Of a stretch of DNA of 64,000 nucleotides, positions 24,030 through 32,483 are shown piece by piece; position 1 is the stretch's first letter, and each line of letters starts with the position of its first letter. Both the position numbers and the translations under genes were made by a program. This DNA comes from Herbaspirillum chlorophenolicum (lineage in GTDB: Bacteria; Pseudomonadota; Gammaproteobacteria; Burkholderiales; Burkholderiaceae_D): the NCBI RefSeq assembly GCF_001189955.1, contig NZ_LFLT01000028.1:1-64000 (forward strand), read 5' to 3'. Below the pieces are notes generated by a model. The model searched no databases and was not told where the DNA came from. It saw nothing but the letters and a program-made list of their open reading frames with translations.

Positions 24030-24344
24030 GGAGCTTCTCCCCTCTTGATGATGAATGGATTCTGCGGCCCATTCTGCGGTGGCGGGGGCGGCCCGGCAAT
24101 TAGAGCGGCTTACTTGCTCGATAAGCCTTGCTTATAGACTCGCCGCCAAAAAATCGAGGTTTCGTGCAGTGCCGCACCAATAGCGAGCAACTGCCAAGGA
24201 TCTGAAAAACCCGGCCAAACCGCTGCCAGGAAAGACGCTGCACTCAGCCGCACGAGGAACGTACCGAACGGGGAGGGTTCATTTGCACAAGCGACGTACG
24301 CAGCGCACCAATTGGTGCGAAGCATCACAAGGCCGGATGCGTGG
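24030..24344. other. Promoter region of the solute-binding protein gene
   Basis: No convincing gene; a 72-codon minus frame here has no ribosome site or recognisable feature. The notable element is the inverted repeat at 24121-24135. Confidence 0.5.
24121..24135. promoter_or_regulatory. Putative LysR operator ATAAG-N5-CTTAT
   Basis: ATAAG, CCTTG, CTTAT. The same repeat with the same spacer length occurs at 25277-25291 between the lysR and lyase genes. About 92 bases before the solute-binding protein start. Confidence 0.7.
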
Positions 24345-25274
24345 CTAGAAAGCGCCCGGTTTCTGGTACAACAATTGACGCAGGGAGTTCATGTCCGATT
24401 CCATCTGGATCCGCATGACGCGCAGCAATTCCTTGGCGTTTTCCGACATCGGCACACCGGGCCGGAACACCAGCAACGCCGTGAAATTGGCCGAAATTTC
24501 CATGGGCTTGAGCCGTAACCCGCGGGTGACGTAGTCCAGCGCCAGGATCGGATGCACCATGCCCATGCCGACTCCACGCAGGGCGAATTCACAGACCGAG
24601 TTGGAGTACGGCGTTTCCAGGATGGGGCGCAGCACCTTGCCCTGCAAAATCAGCTCCTGCTCCAGCCGGCGCCGGCTGGCGTCTTCCGGATTGAGGGCGA
24701 CGAAGGGATGCTCCAGCAAGTCATCCGCCGTGATCATGGGCTTGCCGGCCAGCGGGTGCTTGTCGTTGAGCACGATTACGCCCGGTACGCTCATGAACTG
24801 CGAATGCTCCAGCCCGGACACCGACAACTCGTCCGCCATCAGCCCGAAATCCAGCTGGCCGGAGCTGACTTGCTGATAGACCTCGCGCGAACTCATGATC
24901 TGGAACGACATCTGCACGCGCCGCTCCGCCAGGCCGAATGCGGCAATGGCGCGCGGCATGAAGCCGTTGCCCAATGCCGGAAAAGACGCGATAACCAGCC
25001 GCCCCAGGCCGAAAGAGCGCAAACTGCGGATGCGGTGCTCGATCATCTCGAAGCCCGCAAAGCAGCGATCCACTTCAACGATCAGCGCCAGCGCTTCTTG
25101 CGTCGGCACCAGGCGGCCGCGTGTGCGCTCGAACAGGCGCAGCCCGGACGAGGCTTCCAGCTTGCGTATCGACTGGCTGATGGCTGGCTGCGATACGTTC
25201 AACAATGTCGCCGCTTTACTGGTGGTTCCCGCACGCATCACTGCCCGGAAAACCTGGATGTCTCGCATGTCCAT
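24345..25274 (-). CDS. LysR-family transcriptional regulator
   Basis: 309 aa. HTH: VFRAVMRAGTTSKAATLLNVSQPAISQSIRKLEASSG, close to the OccR/NocR/LysR-like group controlling amino-acid uptake and catabolism. It lies between the solute-binding protein gene and the divergent lyase-permease-ATPase genes. Matching ATAAG-N5-CTTAT repeats occur at both promoters. The start at 25274 (MDMRD) is two bases from the repeat, suggesting autorepression; a second ATG two codons in is possible. Confidence 0.93.
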   Translation of the reverse strand: MDMRDIQVFRAVMRAGTTSKAATLLNVSQPAISQSIRKLEASSGLRLFERTRGRLVPTQEALALIVEVDRCFAGFEMIEHRIRSLRSFGLGRLVIASFPALGNGFMPRAIAAFGLAERRVQMSFQIMSSREVYQQVSSGQLDFGLMADELSVSGLEHSQFMSVPGVIVLNDKHPLAGKPMITADDLLEHPFVALNPEDASRRRLEQELILQGKVLRPILETPYSNSVCEFALRGVGMGMVHPILALDYVTRGLRLKPMEISANFTALLVFRPGVPMSENAKELLRVMRIQMESDMNSLRQLLYQKPGAF

Positions 25275-25275
25275 G

Positions 25276-25292
25276 TATAAGTCCCGCTTATA
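25276..25292. promoter_or_regulatory. Putative LysR operator TATAAG-N5-CTTATA
   Basis: TATAAG (25276-25281), TCCCG, CTTATA (25287-25292), a perfect 6-bp inverted repeat in the 101-bp divergent region between lysR and the lyase gene. Confidence 0.72.
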
Positions 25293-25375
25293 GAGTTAGT
25301 CCAGCACGCTGTTGATGGGCCAGGCCGGCTTTCGGATACTGATACCGTCCTTTTTTACATTAACAAAATATTCGT

Positions 25376-26533
25376 ATGAGCACGAACACTCCACATCAAG
25401 AGCCTTTTGCCAGCCTGTCGCCGGCAGTCATGCGCGCCTCCACCGTGGTCTTCGACAGCTTCGAAGACTTCGTCCAGCGCAAGAATCGTCAACCCGACGG
25501 CTTCAGCTACGGCGTCACAGGCACACCGACGGCGCGCCTGCTGGAACAGAAAATTGCCGAACTGGAAAACGGCCGCCATTGCGTCATCACGCCCTCCGGC
25601 GCGGCAGCGCTGATGACCGCCGTCATGGGCTTCGTGCGCGGCGGCGACCATTTGCTGGTCTCGGCGGCCTGCTACGGTTCGCTCAAGACCTTCGCCGATA
25701 AGTGGCTGGCGCGCATGGGCGTGGAAGTCGAGCTGTATCAGCCCGACATCGGCGCCGAGATCGAATCGCTGATCAAGGCCAACACGCGCATGATCTGCAT
25801 GGAAGCCCCTGGCACCGTGACCATGGAGATGCAGGATATTCCGGCCATCGCAGCCGTCGCCCGGAAACGCGGCGTGCTGACCATGCTGGACAACACCTGG
25901 GCCAGCCCGCTGGGCTTCAAATCACTGAAGCACGGCGTGGACCTCAGCATCCAGGCGGCCACCAAGTTCTTCGGCGGCCACTCCGATGTGCTCATGGGCT
26001 GCATCAGCATGAACGACCACGGCCACTACGACATCCTGCGCGAGACGCAAAGCATCCTCGGCCAGCAGGTCAGCCCGGAGGATTGCTTCCTCGTGCTGCG
26101 CGGCCTGGAAACCCTGAAGCTGCGCGTGGAAGCGCAAAGCGCTTCGACCATCCAGATCGCGCACCACCTGGCGCAGCATCCACTGGTAGAACGCCTGATG
26201 TACCCGCCGCTGGAATCCGATCCCGGCCATGCCATCTGGAAGCGCGACTACAAGACCAACGGCTGCCTGTTCTCGATGGTGCTCAAGCCGGCGCCGGAAC
26301 GCGCCTTCCATGGCTTCTTCGATTCGCTGCAGCACTTCGTCATCGGCGCCAGCTGGGGCGGAGTGCATAGCCTGGCCGCCTACTACCCGGCGCCGCTGCA
26401 AGCAGACCGCCCCTTCCCGGCGACCGACCAGCCGGTGGTACGGCTGTCGATTGGCCTGGAAGACACCGGGATGCTGATCGCCGATCTCGACCAGGCGCTG
26501 GACGCCTACGGCCGCGCAATGGCGCAAGGCTGA
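25376..26533 (+). CDS. metC: Cystathionine beta-lyase-like PLP enzyme
   Basis: 385-aa Cys/Met-metabolism PLP-dependent enzyme. SYGVTGTPTARLLEQKIAELE near the N-terminus, PSGAAALMT for phosphate binding, the LDNTWASPLGF segment and AATKFFGGHSD with the PLP Lys are MetC-type motifs; the typical SATKY is AATKF here. Members cleave cystathionine, cystine or related thioethers to pyruvate, ammonia and a thiol. It is followed by an amino-acid ABC permease and ATPase, so the substrate may be an imported sulfur amino acid (for example cystine); that is inference. The gene symbol is tentative. Confidence 0.85.
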   Translation: MSTNTPHQEPFASLSPAVMRASTVVFDSFEDFVQRKNRQPDGFSYGVTGTPTARLLEQKIAELENGRHCVITPSGAAALMTAVMGFVRGGDHLLVSAACYGSLKTFADKWLARMGVEVELYQPDIGAEIESLIKANTRMICMEAPGTVTMEMQDIPAIAAVARKRGVLTMLDNTWASPLGFKSLKHGVDLSIQAATKFFGGHSDVLMGCISMNDHGHYDILRETQSILGQQVSPEDCFLVLRGLETLKLRVEAQSASTIQIAHHLAQHPLVERLMYPPLESDPGHAIWKRDYKTNGCLFSMVLKPAPERAFHGFFDSLQHFVIGASWGGVHSLAAYYPAPLQADRPFPATDQPVVRLSIGLEDTGMLIADLDQALDAYGRAMAQG

Positions 26534-26596
26534 TCCATTCACAAGAAAGCGCGGGGCGGCATCGAGTCTCATGCCTCCGCGTCAACAAGGAGGAGT

Positions 26597-27247
26597 ATGG
26601 TTGACTTATTCATGATGGCACTGCCGCTGCTGGAAAAGGCGGTGCTCGTCACATTGGGGCTGGGGCTCGGTTCGTTCGTGCTGGGATCGGCGCTGGGCAT
26701 GCTGGTCGCCCTGGCGCGCATTTCCGACTGGAAGCCGCTGCGCTGGCTGGCTTTCGCCTATGTCTCGGTATTTCGCGGTACGCCGTTGCTGATCCAGATT
26801 CTGCTGATCTACTTCGGCCTGCCCAACTACGGCATCACCATCGATCCGGTTCCGGCCGCGCTGCTGGCGCTGACGCTGTTCTCGGCCGCCTATCTCAGCG
26901 AGAACTTCCGCTCGGGCATCAACGCGGTAGACCGCGGCCAATGGGAAGCGGCCTGGGCCATGGGCATGGGTTACTGGAAAACGCTGATCCGCGTGATCCT
27001 GCCGCAAGGCCTGCGCATCGCCATCCCGCCGGTGGGTAGCCGCCTGATCGCGCTGATGAAGGATACTTCGCTGGCCTCCACCGTCACGGTAGTGGAACTG
27101 ACGCGTGTGGCCGACCAGCTTGGCGCGACCACCTTCCGCTACATGGACATGTTCATCATCGTGGGCTCGATCTACTGGATCATCAACCAGATGCTCACCA
27201 TTCTGCAAACCTGGCTGGAAGAAAAACTGTCGAGGCGTTACCAATGA
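26597..27247 (+). CDS. Polar amino-acid ABC transporter permease (HisM/GlnP type)
   Basis: 216 aa with about five membrane segments. The N-terminal LEKAVLVTLGLGLGSFVLGSALG segment and the EAA-type loop QWEAAWAMGMGYWKTLIRVILPQG identify a HisM/GlnP-family permease. AAGGAGGAG precedes the ATG. The stop overlaps the ATPase start (ATGA), so the two are translationally coupled. It works with the solute-binding protein at 23199-24029. Confidence 0.93.
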   Translation: MVDLFMMALPLLEKAVLVTLGLGLGSFVLGSALGMLVALARISDWKPLRWLAFAYVSVFRGTPLLIQILLIYFGLPNYGITIDPVPAALLALTLFSAAYLSENFRSGINAVDRGQWEAAWAMGMGYWKTLIRVILPQGLRIAIPPVGSRLIALMKDTSLASTVTVVELTRVADQLGATTFRYMDMFIIVGSIYWIINQMLTILQTWLEEKLSRRYQ

Positions 27248-28014
27248 ACCATTCCGCACAATGTACCGTCCGTGTGCGCGGACTCGCCAAGGCATTTGGC
27301 GCGAATCAGGTGCTGCGCAGCGTCGATCTGGAAGTCGCCAAGGGAGAGGTGGTTGTCATCATGGGGCCGTCCGGCTCCGGCAAGACGACCTTCATCCGTT
27401 CGCTGAACCTGCTTGAGATGCCTGACCGCGGCAGCATCGAGATCTGCGGCATCGCACTGGCCGAGCCAGCATCGCTGCCCGGCGGCGAATTGCGCCGGAA
27501 GACGCTGCAGATCCGCCAGAAGACGGCGATGGTCTTCCAGTCCTTCAATCTCTTCCCGCACATGACGGCGCTGCAGAATGTGATCGAAGGATTGATTTCC
27601 GTAAAGGGCATCGCCAAGAGTATTGCCCGCGAAAGAGGTTTGGCGCTGCTGGGCAAAGTGGGATTGTCGGAGAAGGCGGATGCCTATCCAGGCAAGCTGT
27701 CCGGCGGCCAAAAGCAGCGGGTGGCGATTGCCCGCGCTCTGGCGATGGACCCGGACGTCATCCTGTTCGACGAACCCACATCGGCGCTGGACCCGGAGCT
27801 GCGCGACGATGTCCTGGGCGTCATGCGGGAGTTGGCGAAAGAAGGAATGACGATGCTGGTGGTCACCCACGAGACGCGCTTCGCACGCGATGTCGCGGAT
27901 CGCATTATCTTCATGGAAGGCGGCCACGTGATTGAAGACTGCACGCCCGGCCACTTCTTCAGCGCCAATGCCAGCGAACGCTGCAAGCAGTTCCTCGGGC
28001 GCCTCCACGATTGA
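27244..28014 (+). CDS. Polar amino-acid ABC transporter ATP-binding protein (GlnQ type)
   Basis: 256 aa. Walker A GPSGSGKTT near residue 40, Q-loop MVFQSFNLFPHMTALQNV, signature LSGGQKQRVAIARAL, Walker B VILFDEPTSALDPE and switch His in VVTHE are all intact. Energises amino-acid uptake with the coupled permease. Last gene before a hairpin at 28026-28054. Confidence 0.95.
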   Translation: MNHSAQCTVRVRGLAKAFGANQVLRSVDLEVAKGEVVVIMGPSGSGKTTFIRSLNLLEMPDRGSIEICGIALAEPASLPGGELRRKTLQIRQKTAMVFQSFNLFPHMTALQNVIEGLISVKGIAKSIARERGLALLGKVGLSEKADAYPGKLSGGQKQRVAIARALAMDPDVILFDEPTSALDPELRDDVLGVMRELAKEGMTMLVVTHETRFARDVADRIIFMEGGHVIEDCTPGHFFSANASERCKQFLGRLHD

Positions 28015-28025
28015 TCCTGTGTATT

Positions 28026-28054
28026 CCCTGCGGGCCTTGCCGGGCCGCGCAGGG
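28026..28054. terminator. GC-rich hairpin between convergent ATPase and TonB receptor genes
   Basis: CCCTGCG...CGCAGGG with an inner GGCC/GGCC pairing. No T tract, so it may act as a terminator with Rho or as a barrier only. Confidence 0.5.
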
Positions 28055-28072
28055 TTCTCCATCCATCGGCCA

Positions 28073-30256
28073 TCAGAAAGAAAAATTGGCGGTAGCGGTT
28101 ATTGTCCTCGGCAACGCCGGAATGACCTGGCCGCCGAGGAAATAGCTGGATGGAACGTAGTATTGCTTGTTGGTCAGATTGAAGACATTCAGCCCGTAAC
28201 GGGCCCTCCCCACGGAGTATGAAGCTTGCGCGTCCCAGACCGTGGTTGCCGGCGTGAAGAAGGTGTTGGTTGAGTTTCCCGGCAGCCTGGAGTTATACGT
28301 CAGCCCCAAACCAAGACCGAGCCCCGCCAGACTGCCCGAGCGGATATCGTAGCGAGTCGCCAGCCGGGCGGTGCGCTCGGGAACATTGAACAATTGCTTG
28401 TTGATGAGAGACGAATCGCCGTCCTCGACAATTCTTGCCGTCTGCCTGGTGAAAGCCGCAATCCAGGACCACGAGGGAGTCGCTTGCCACCGCAAGTCGA
28501 TGTCGATCCCCTTTGATCGCTGCCGGCCGGCCTGGATGTAGTAGCCCGCATTGGCCGGATCGCTAATCGCAACGTTCTTCCGGTTCAGGTCAAACAATGC
28601 CACCGTGGCCGTGATACCTGCCAGGTCTTTCAGGCGCAGCCCGACCTCCTTCTGGGTGTACTCCTCCGGCTTCGGCGGGGCGGCAAAGAGATAAAACGCC
28701 GGTACCCGCATTCCCTCGCCGTAGCCGGCAAAGGCGGACACCGTGGACGTCAATTCATAGACGGCGCCGATACGCGGGCTCGTCCTCGAATTCCTGGTGA
28801 TGTTGCTGATGCCGTATGCCGAATTGATATCCGTCACCTTGATCTCGGAATAGCGGATGCTGCCCAGGAAGTGCCAGCGCCCGACGTCAACCTGATCCTG
28901 CAGATAGGCCACGGTCGACACGTAGCGGTTGCGCTGATCCGGCGTGGCCGGTGCGACTGGCTCGGACCATGCGGGATACGCCGGGTTGGTCAAGTCCACG
29001 TTCGCGGCGGACAAGGCGCCGGTGCCGTTCGAATACGCCATGAATTCATCGTCGCGCGTCTCTTCGTAATCGATGCCGACATTCAGGGTGTGCCTGGCGG
29101 CCGCCGTCTCGAACTTTGCGGTCAGGCTGGGAGAAATCGTCGTGGTCTTGAGGCGCGCCCACATGCGTACGCCGCACATCGTATTGCTGGTCGGCGTGGC
29201 GCTGCCAAAATCAAAGCAACCTGACGCACTCGCGGAATCGCTCAGCCAGGTCCCCCTTTGGTTGAGTTCGACCTCGTTGTAGGCGGTCAGCAGGGAGAAG
29301 TTCCAGGTGTCCGACAGTTTCTGCGTCCATTGCAGATTGGCGCCCCTGGATTTATTCGTCGTATCGGGAAGCCCGCCGGCCGCGATATTTGTCTGCCTGG
29401 GCAAGGTGTAGGTGGACGTATTCAACGTGCCATTTACCGGAAGGCCGCTGTAGTCGAGCGTGGTGTTGTCCAGATAGCGAATCCTGAGCACCACCTTGGT
29501 ATCGCCATTGGGAGACCATGCCAGGCTCGGGAACAGGGCCCGTTTCCGGAAGAAGACGCGGTCAGTCTCGCTATCGCTATTGGACGATTCTCCCGTTACC
29601 CGGAAAGCCCAGGCGGCATCCAGCGGCTGGTTGAGATCGAAGTCGATCCCCTTCTCGCCATAAGATCCCAGCTTGAAGCCGATTTTCCTCACGGGCTCCT
29701 GGGCAGGCTCCAATGTGGTGATTGCAATCGTTCCGCCGGCCGTATCGTAAGCCCCTACGCCCTGGCTTCCGAACAGCGCCCCGGCCGGCCCCTTCACCAC
29801 ATCGATCCGCTCTACGTTGACCAGGCTCTCCTGGTCCGTCAAATTCCCCTTCATCGCCACGCCGTCCACGACGGTACCTGAATGGAAACCACGGATATTG
29901 AATACCACGTTGTTCGCATCGCGCGCGTCCACCGCGTTCACGTTGCTGACGTTACGAAGTACGTCGGAAAGCGTCTTCGCTCCCTGGTCTTCGATCATTG
30001 CGCGCGGCACGGTCACAATCGACTGGGGGATATTCTCTACCGGGGTCTCGGTGCGCGTGGCGGCACTGGCCGATTTCACAACATAGCCGTAGTCGCGATC
30101 GGCATGCACCTCGATTGGCTCGAGCTTGCCGACCTCGTCGGCATACGCCAATCCGACGCCACCCGAGACCAGGGAAAAGCTTATCGCCGATCGCAGCGCA
30201 ATGCGAACAGTGGATGAGTCCGTTTTATTTTTCCCCACGACGCCCCCAACCTGCAA
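28073..30256 (-). CDS. TonB-dependent outer-membrane receptor, siderophore type
   Basis: About 727 aa. Signal region IALRSAISFSLVSGGVGLAYA; plug domain with TETPVENIPQSIVTVPRAMIEDQGAKTLSDVLRNVSNV and FNIRGF; 22-strand barrel ending in the aromatic-terminated strand TITATANFSF. It imports iron or other metal complexes using TonB energy. The start is uncertain: TTG at 30256 or GTG at 30238. It lies downstream of copC-copD on the same strand with a 128-base gap, and a 15-bp sequence is common to its upstream region and that of copC, so a copper or other metal complex is possible. No FecI/FecR genes are next to it. Confidence 0.9.
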   Translation of the reverse strand: MQVGGVVGKNKTDSSTVRIALRSAISFSLVSGGVGLAYADEVGKLEPIEVHADRDYGYVVKSASAATRTETPVENIPQSIVTVPRAMIEDQGAKTLSDVLRNVSNVNAVDARDANNVVFNIRGFHSGTVVDGVAMKGNLTDQESLVNVERIDVVKGPAGALFGSQGVGAYDTAGGTIAITTLEPAQEPVRKIGFKLGSYGEKGIDFDLNQPLDAAWAFRVTGESSNSDSETDRVFFRKRALFPSLAWSPNGDTKVVLRIRYLDNTTLDYSGLPVNGTLNTSTYTLPRQTNIAAGGLPDTTNKSRGANLQWTQKLSDTWNFSLLTAYNEVELNQRGTWLSDSASASGCFDFGSATPTSNTMCGVRMWARLKTTTISPSLTAKFETAAARHTLNVGIDYEETRDDEFMAYSNGTGALSAANVDLTNPAYPAWSEPVAPATPDQRNRYVSTVAYLQDQVDVGRWHFLGSIRYSEIKVTDINSAYGISNITRNSRTSPRIGAVYELTSTVSAFAGYGEGMRVPAFYLFAAPPKPEEYTQKEVGLRLKDLAGITATVALFDLNRKNVAISDPANAGYYIQAGRQRSKGIDIDLRWQATPSWSWIAAFTRQTARIVEDGDSSLINKQLFNVPERTARLATRYDIRSGSLAGLGLGLGLTYNSRLPGNSTNTFFTPATTVWDAQASYSVGRARYGLNVFNLTNKQYYVPSSYFLGGQVIPALPRTITATANFSF

Positions 30257-30303
30257 ATCAAAAGCAGCAAGGGTACTTTGCTCAGGCGCCTTTAAGAATG
30301 TGG

Positions 30304-30318
30304 CAATTTGCCGCAGGC
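30304..30318. repeat. 15-bp direct repeat CAATTTGCCGCAGGC, copy 1 (upstream of TonB receptor gene)
   Basis: Identical to 31700-31714 upstream of copC. Here it is preceded by GG, giving GGCAA-T-TTGCC symmetry. Possible common operator. Confidence 0.45.
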
Positions 30319-30383
30319 TTTACGCGGGACACGTCGCCGGCATTGGCCTGTCCTCGCATCGGAAACCGGCATTGATGCCCGCA

Positions 30384-31268
30384 TCAGTTCGGCTCCAGCA
30401 TGCCGAACCAGGCCACAAGGAAGACCGCGATGATGGACATCGCTATTTCAACCACCGTCATCCGATAAAAATGCGCCGACGCTACAGGGCCGCGTCGCAT
30501 GGCCGGCACCAGGACATAGCGGTTGACGATGGCCACGGCAATCATTCCAATCACCACCAGCATCTTGAGCGCCAATAAGCGCTGGTACGGATAGGCCCAA
30601 TCAGCCGGTATCCCGCCGAGAATCAGGAAAGTACTGGCGGCGCCCGAAAGCACCACGATCGCCACCACGACATGCCCTGCCGTTGAAAAGCGGCGCAAGA
30701 CTCGCCTTGCGACAGACGCTGTGGCGGGATCTTTGAAATGCGGCTGCAGCATCAGGACAACCGGCAAGGCGCCGATCCAGGCGCCGGCGGCCAGCACATG
30801 CGCAACGTCATTGAGATGGTGAAGAACGCCCCTGACGCCATCGTCCATGGCCGCATGCCCCGTCAAGGCGAGGCTGGCGAGGAGTCCGCCGCTCACAAAG
30901 GCGGTTGCGCCGATGACCCTGGACTGTTTCACCCGGCTTAAGCAAAGCAGCAAGGCGAAACCCGCAAGCTGGCACCACCAGGCCTTGCCGATCGATGTTT
31001 CGTTGGCGACAGCCGCAAGGACGTCCAAACGCTTGGCGTCGGCCCATCCGTCACCGATCACACTGGCCTGGAGCGGAAGGGTCGCGCAGACTGCAGCGCC
31101 AATCGACAACGTCAGGGCGCGCCGGCATTTTCCCAAGCGGCGCCAGAGGTCAAGGCGGAGGCCGGGCGGCACCATGGCCGCCAGAAAGATGGAGATGCCC
31201 CATAAGAATAATGCCGACGTGTCATAGACAAATCGGCATAGGAGGAGAGCGGATTGCGCCGAATTCAA
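30384..31268 (-). CDS. copD: CopD-family copper resistance/transport membrane protein
   Basis: 294 aa, about eight membrane segments with His residues in or near them (GHAAMDDGVRGVLHHLNDVAHVLAAGAWIGALP; FSTAGHVVVA), typical of CopD/YebZ. CopD works with CopC in moving copper across the inner membrane or in resistance. Its TTG start overlaps the copC stop (TTGA), so they are coupled. It precedes the TonB receptor gene on the same strand. Confidence 0.88.
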   Translation of the reverse strand: MNSAQSALLLCRFVYDTSALFLWGISIFLAAMVPPGLRLDLWRRLGKCRRALTLSIGAAVCATLPLQASVIGDGWADAKRLDVLAAVANETSIGKAWWCQLAGFALLLCLSRVKQSRVIGATAFVSGGLLASLALTGHAAMDDGVRGVLHHLNDVAHVLAAGAWIGALPVVLMLQPHFKDPATASVARRVLRRFSTAGHVVVAIVVLSGAASTFLILGGIPADWAYPYQRLLALKMLVVIGMIAVAIVNRYVLVPAMRRGPVASAHFYRMTVVEIAMSIIAVFLVAWFGMLEPN

Positions 31269-31630
31269 GGCGTGACGGTAAATCCGTATGATCCATTTGT
31301 CTTATGGCCATCCACCGACAGCGCGTGCCACTCCACGGTATAGGCGCCGGCAGGCAACTGGCCTTGCACCGGCACCATCAGGGTCTTTCCCCCATCCATG
31401 AGCATTGCTTCGCCCAGTTTGATTTCCTGCTTGTCGGGGCCAATCAGTTTGATGCCGCTGAATTTCAGGTTCAGCCCTTCGGAAAAGGCCAAATTGAGAT
31501 CCGGTGGAGAAGATATTGCCGTCTTGTCTGCAGGAGCGGCAGATTTCAGGTGCGCATGGGCCCAAGCCTGGCTCAACACAAACAAATTCGACACCAGGGC
31601 GATAATGAAAAAACGGGTAAGGCGCGACAT
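31265..31630 (-). CDS. copC: CopC periplasmic copper-binding protein
   Basis: 121 aa with signal peptide ending in ...SQAWAHAHLKS. The mature N-terminus begins with His (HAHLKSAAPAD), the Cu(II) site of CopC; the second His/Asp set lies in the WHALSVDGHKTNGSYGF segment. A compact beta-barrel of about 100 residues is as in the family. No Met-rich Cu(I) loop is visible, so it is probably a Cu(II)-only CopC. The start at 31630 has AGGA upstream. Operon with copD. Confidence 0.92.
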   Translation of the reverse strand: MSRLTRFFIIALVSNLFVLSQAWAHAHLKSAAPADKTAISSPPDLNLAFSEGLNLKFSGIKLIGPDKQEIKLGEAMLMDGGKTLMVPVQGQLPAGAYTVEWHALSVDGHKTNGSYGFTVTP

Positions 31631-31690
31631 AGGATTCCTCTGAAAATCGTTGCGGCTGAAGATAGCCAGAATACTCCTATCCACGGAAAT

Positions 31691-31715
31691 GGCCTGCGTC
31701 AATTTGCCGCAGGCC
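31691..31715. promoter_or_regulatory. Inverted repeat upstream of copC containing the 15-bp repeat
   Basis: GGCCTGCG (31691-31698), 9-base spacer, CGCAGGCC (31708-31715). The 15 bases at 31700-31714 recur at 30304-30318. Candidate binding site for a metal-responsive regulator; identity unknown. Confidence 0.45.
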
Positions 31716-31721
31716 GTCCAC

Positions 31722-31750
31722 AAAAAGGCCCATCATTGGGATTGGCCTTT
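31722..31750 (-). terminator. Terminator of the GNAT gene
   Basis: On the minus strand AAAGGCC, 13-base loop, GGCC then TTTTT, starting 17 bases after the GNAT stop. Confidence 0.7.
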
Positions 31751-31766
31751 CTGCTTTTATTCCTCG

Positions 31767-32279
31767 TTATTCTGTCGCATTGAATGAGTCATGGTAAGAA
31801 ACCTCACCGATTGGAATGCGTCCCTGAAATGAGAGCGCCTGGAAATATTCGGGCGGGACGCCTGGATAAAAAAGCCCCTCGTGAACCTTGAATCCAAATC
31901 GGCCATAGTAGTTGGGGTCACCAAGAACGACACACCCTTGTGCATGCCTTGCCTTGAGTTCGGATAGCGCCTCCCTCACCAGCTCGGAACCAATGCCTTT
32001 TCCTTGATGTTCAGGAAGTATGGAAATTGGGCCGAGACCGTACCACTCATCTGCGCCGGTCGACATGCTTACAGGGGAAATGGCTACGTGACCAACAATA
32101 TTCCCATCCAGTTCGGCCACCAGGGAAATGGACAATTGATTGTTCCTCCGCAAGGCATCCACAATCCAGTGCTCCGTATGACTTGAATGCTCTGCATTTT
32201 TAAATGCCACTTCCGTGACATATCGAATTGAGCTGATGTCGGAATTACCTTCCTGGCGAATATTGATTTTGTCGCGCAT
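31767..32279 (-). CDS. GNAT-family N-acetyltransferase (YhbS-like)
   Basis: 170 aa. ISILPEHQGKGIGSELVREAL is the acetyl-CoA pyrophosphate-binding motif A (Q/RxxGxG/A). The C-terminal segment GDPNYYGRFGFKV is typical of the YhbS subgroup of predicted acetyltransferases. Substrate unknown. Single gene with its own terminator. Confidence 0.9.
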   Translation of the reverse strand: MRDKINIRQEGNSDISSIRYVTEVAFKNAEHSSHTEHWIVDALRRNNQLSISLVAELDGNIVGHVAISPVSMSTGADEWYGLGPISILPEHQGKGIGSELVREALSELKARHAQGCVVLGDPNYYGRFGFKVHEGLFYPGVPPEYFQALSFQGRIPIGEVSYHDSFNATE

Positions 32280-32483
32280 TTTATTTTTAACCGGATTTGG
32301 ATAGTCGATGCACCGAGTGTTTCAGTGTGGAGATAACGTATTTTTTGAATGAGCATACATGCTGGCGCAACCAGACGGAACAACAACACCATTCCGCCAG
32401 CAATAGAAAAGCAAGAACTGGAGTGCGGAACCGCCACGAATGCATCAAGCTGGCAGCTCTAAAACATCCGTCGCCAATCCGCC

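Noticed and set aside
24110-24328. 72-codon minus-strand frame between lysR and the binding-protein gene
   Set aside because: No ribosome site, no known features, and it contains the putative LysR operator of the promoter.
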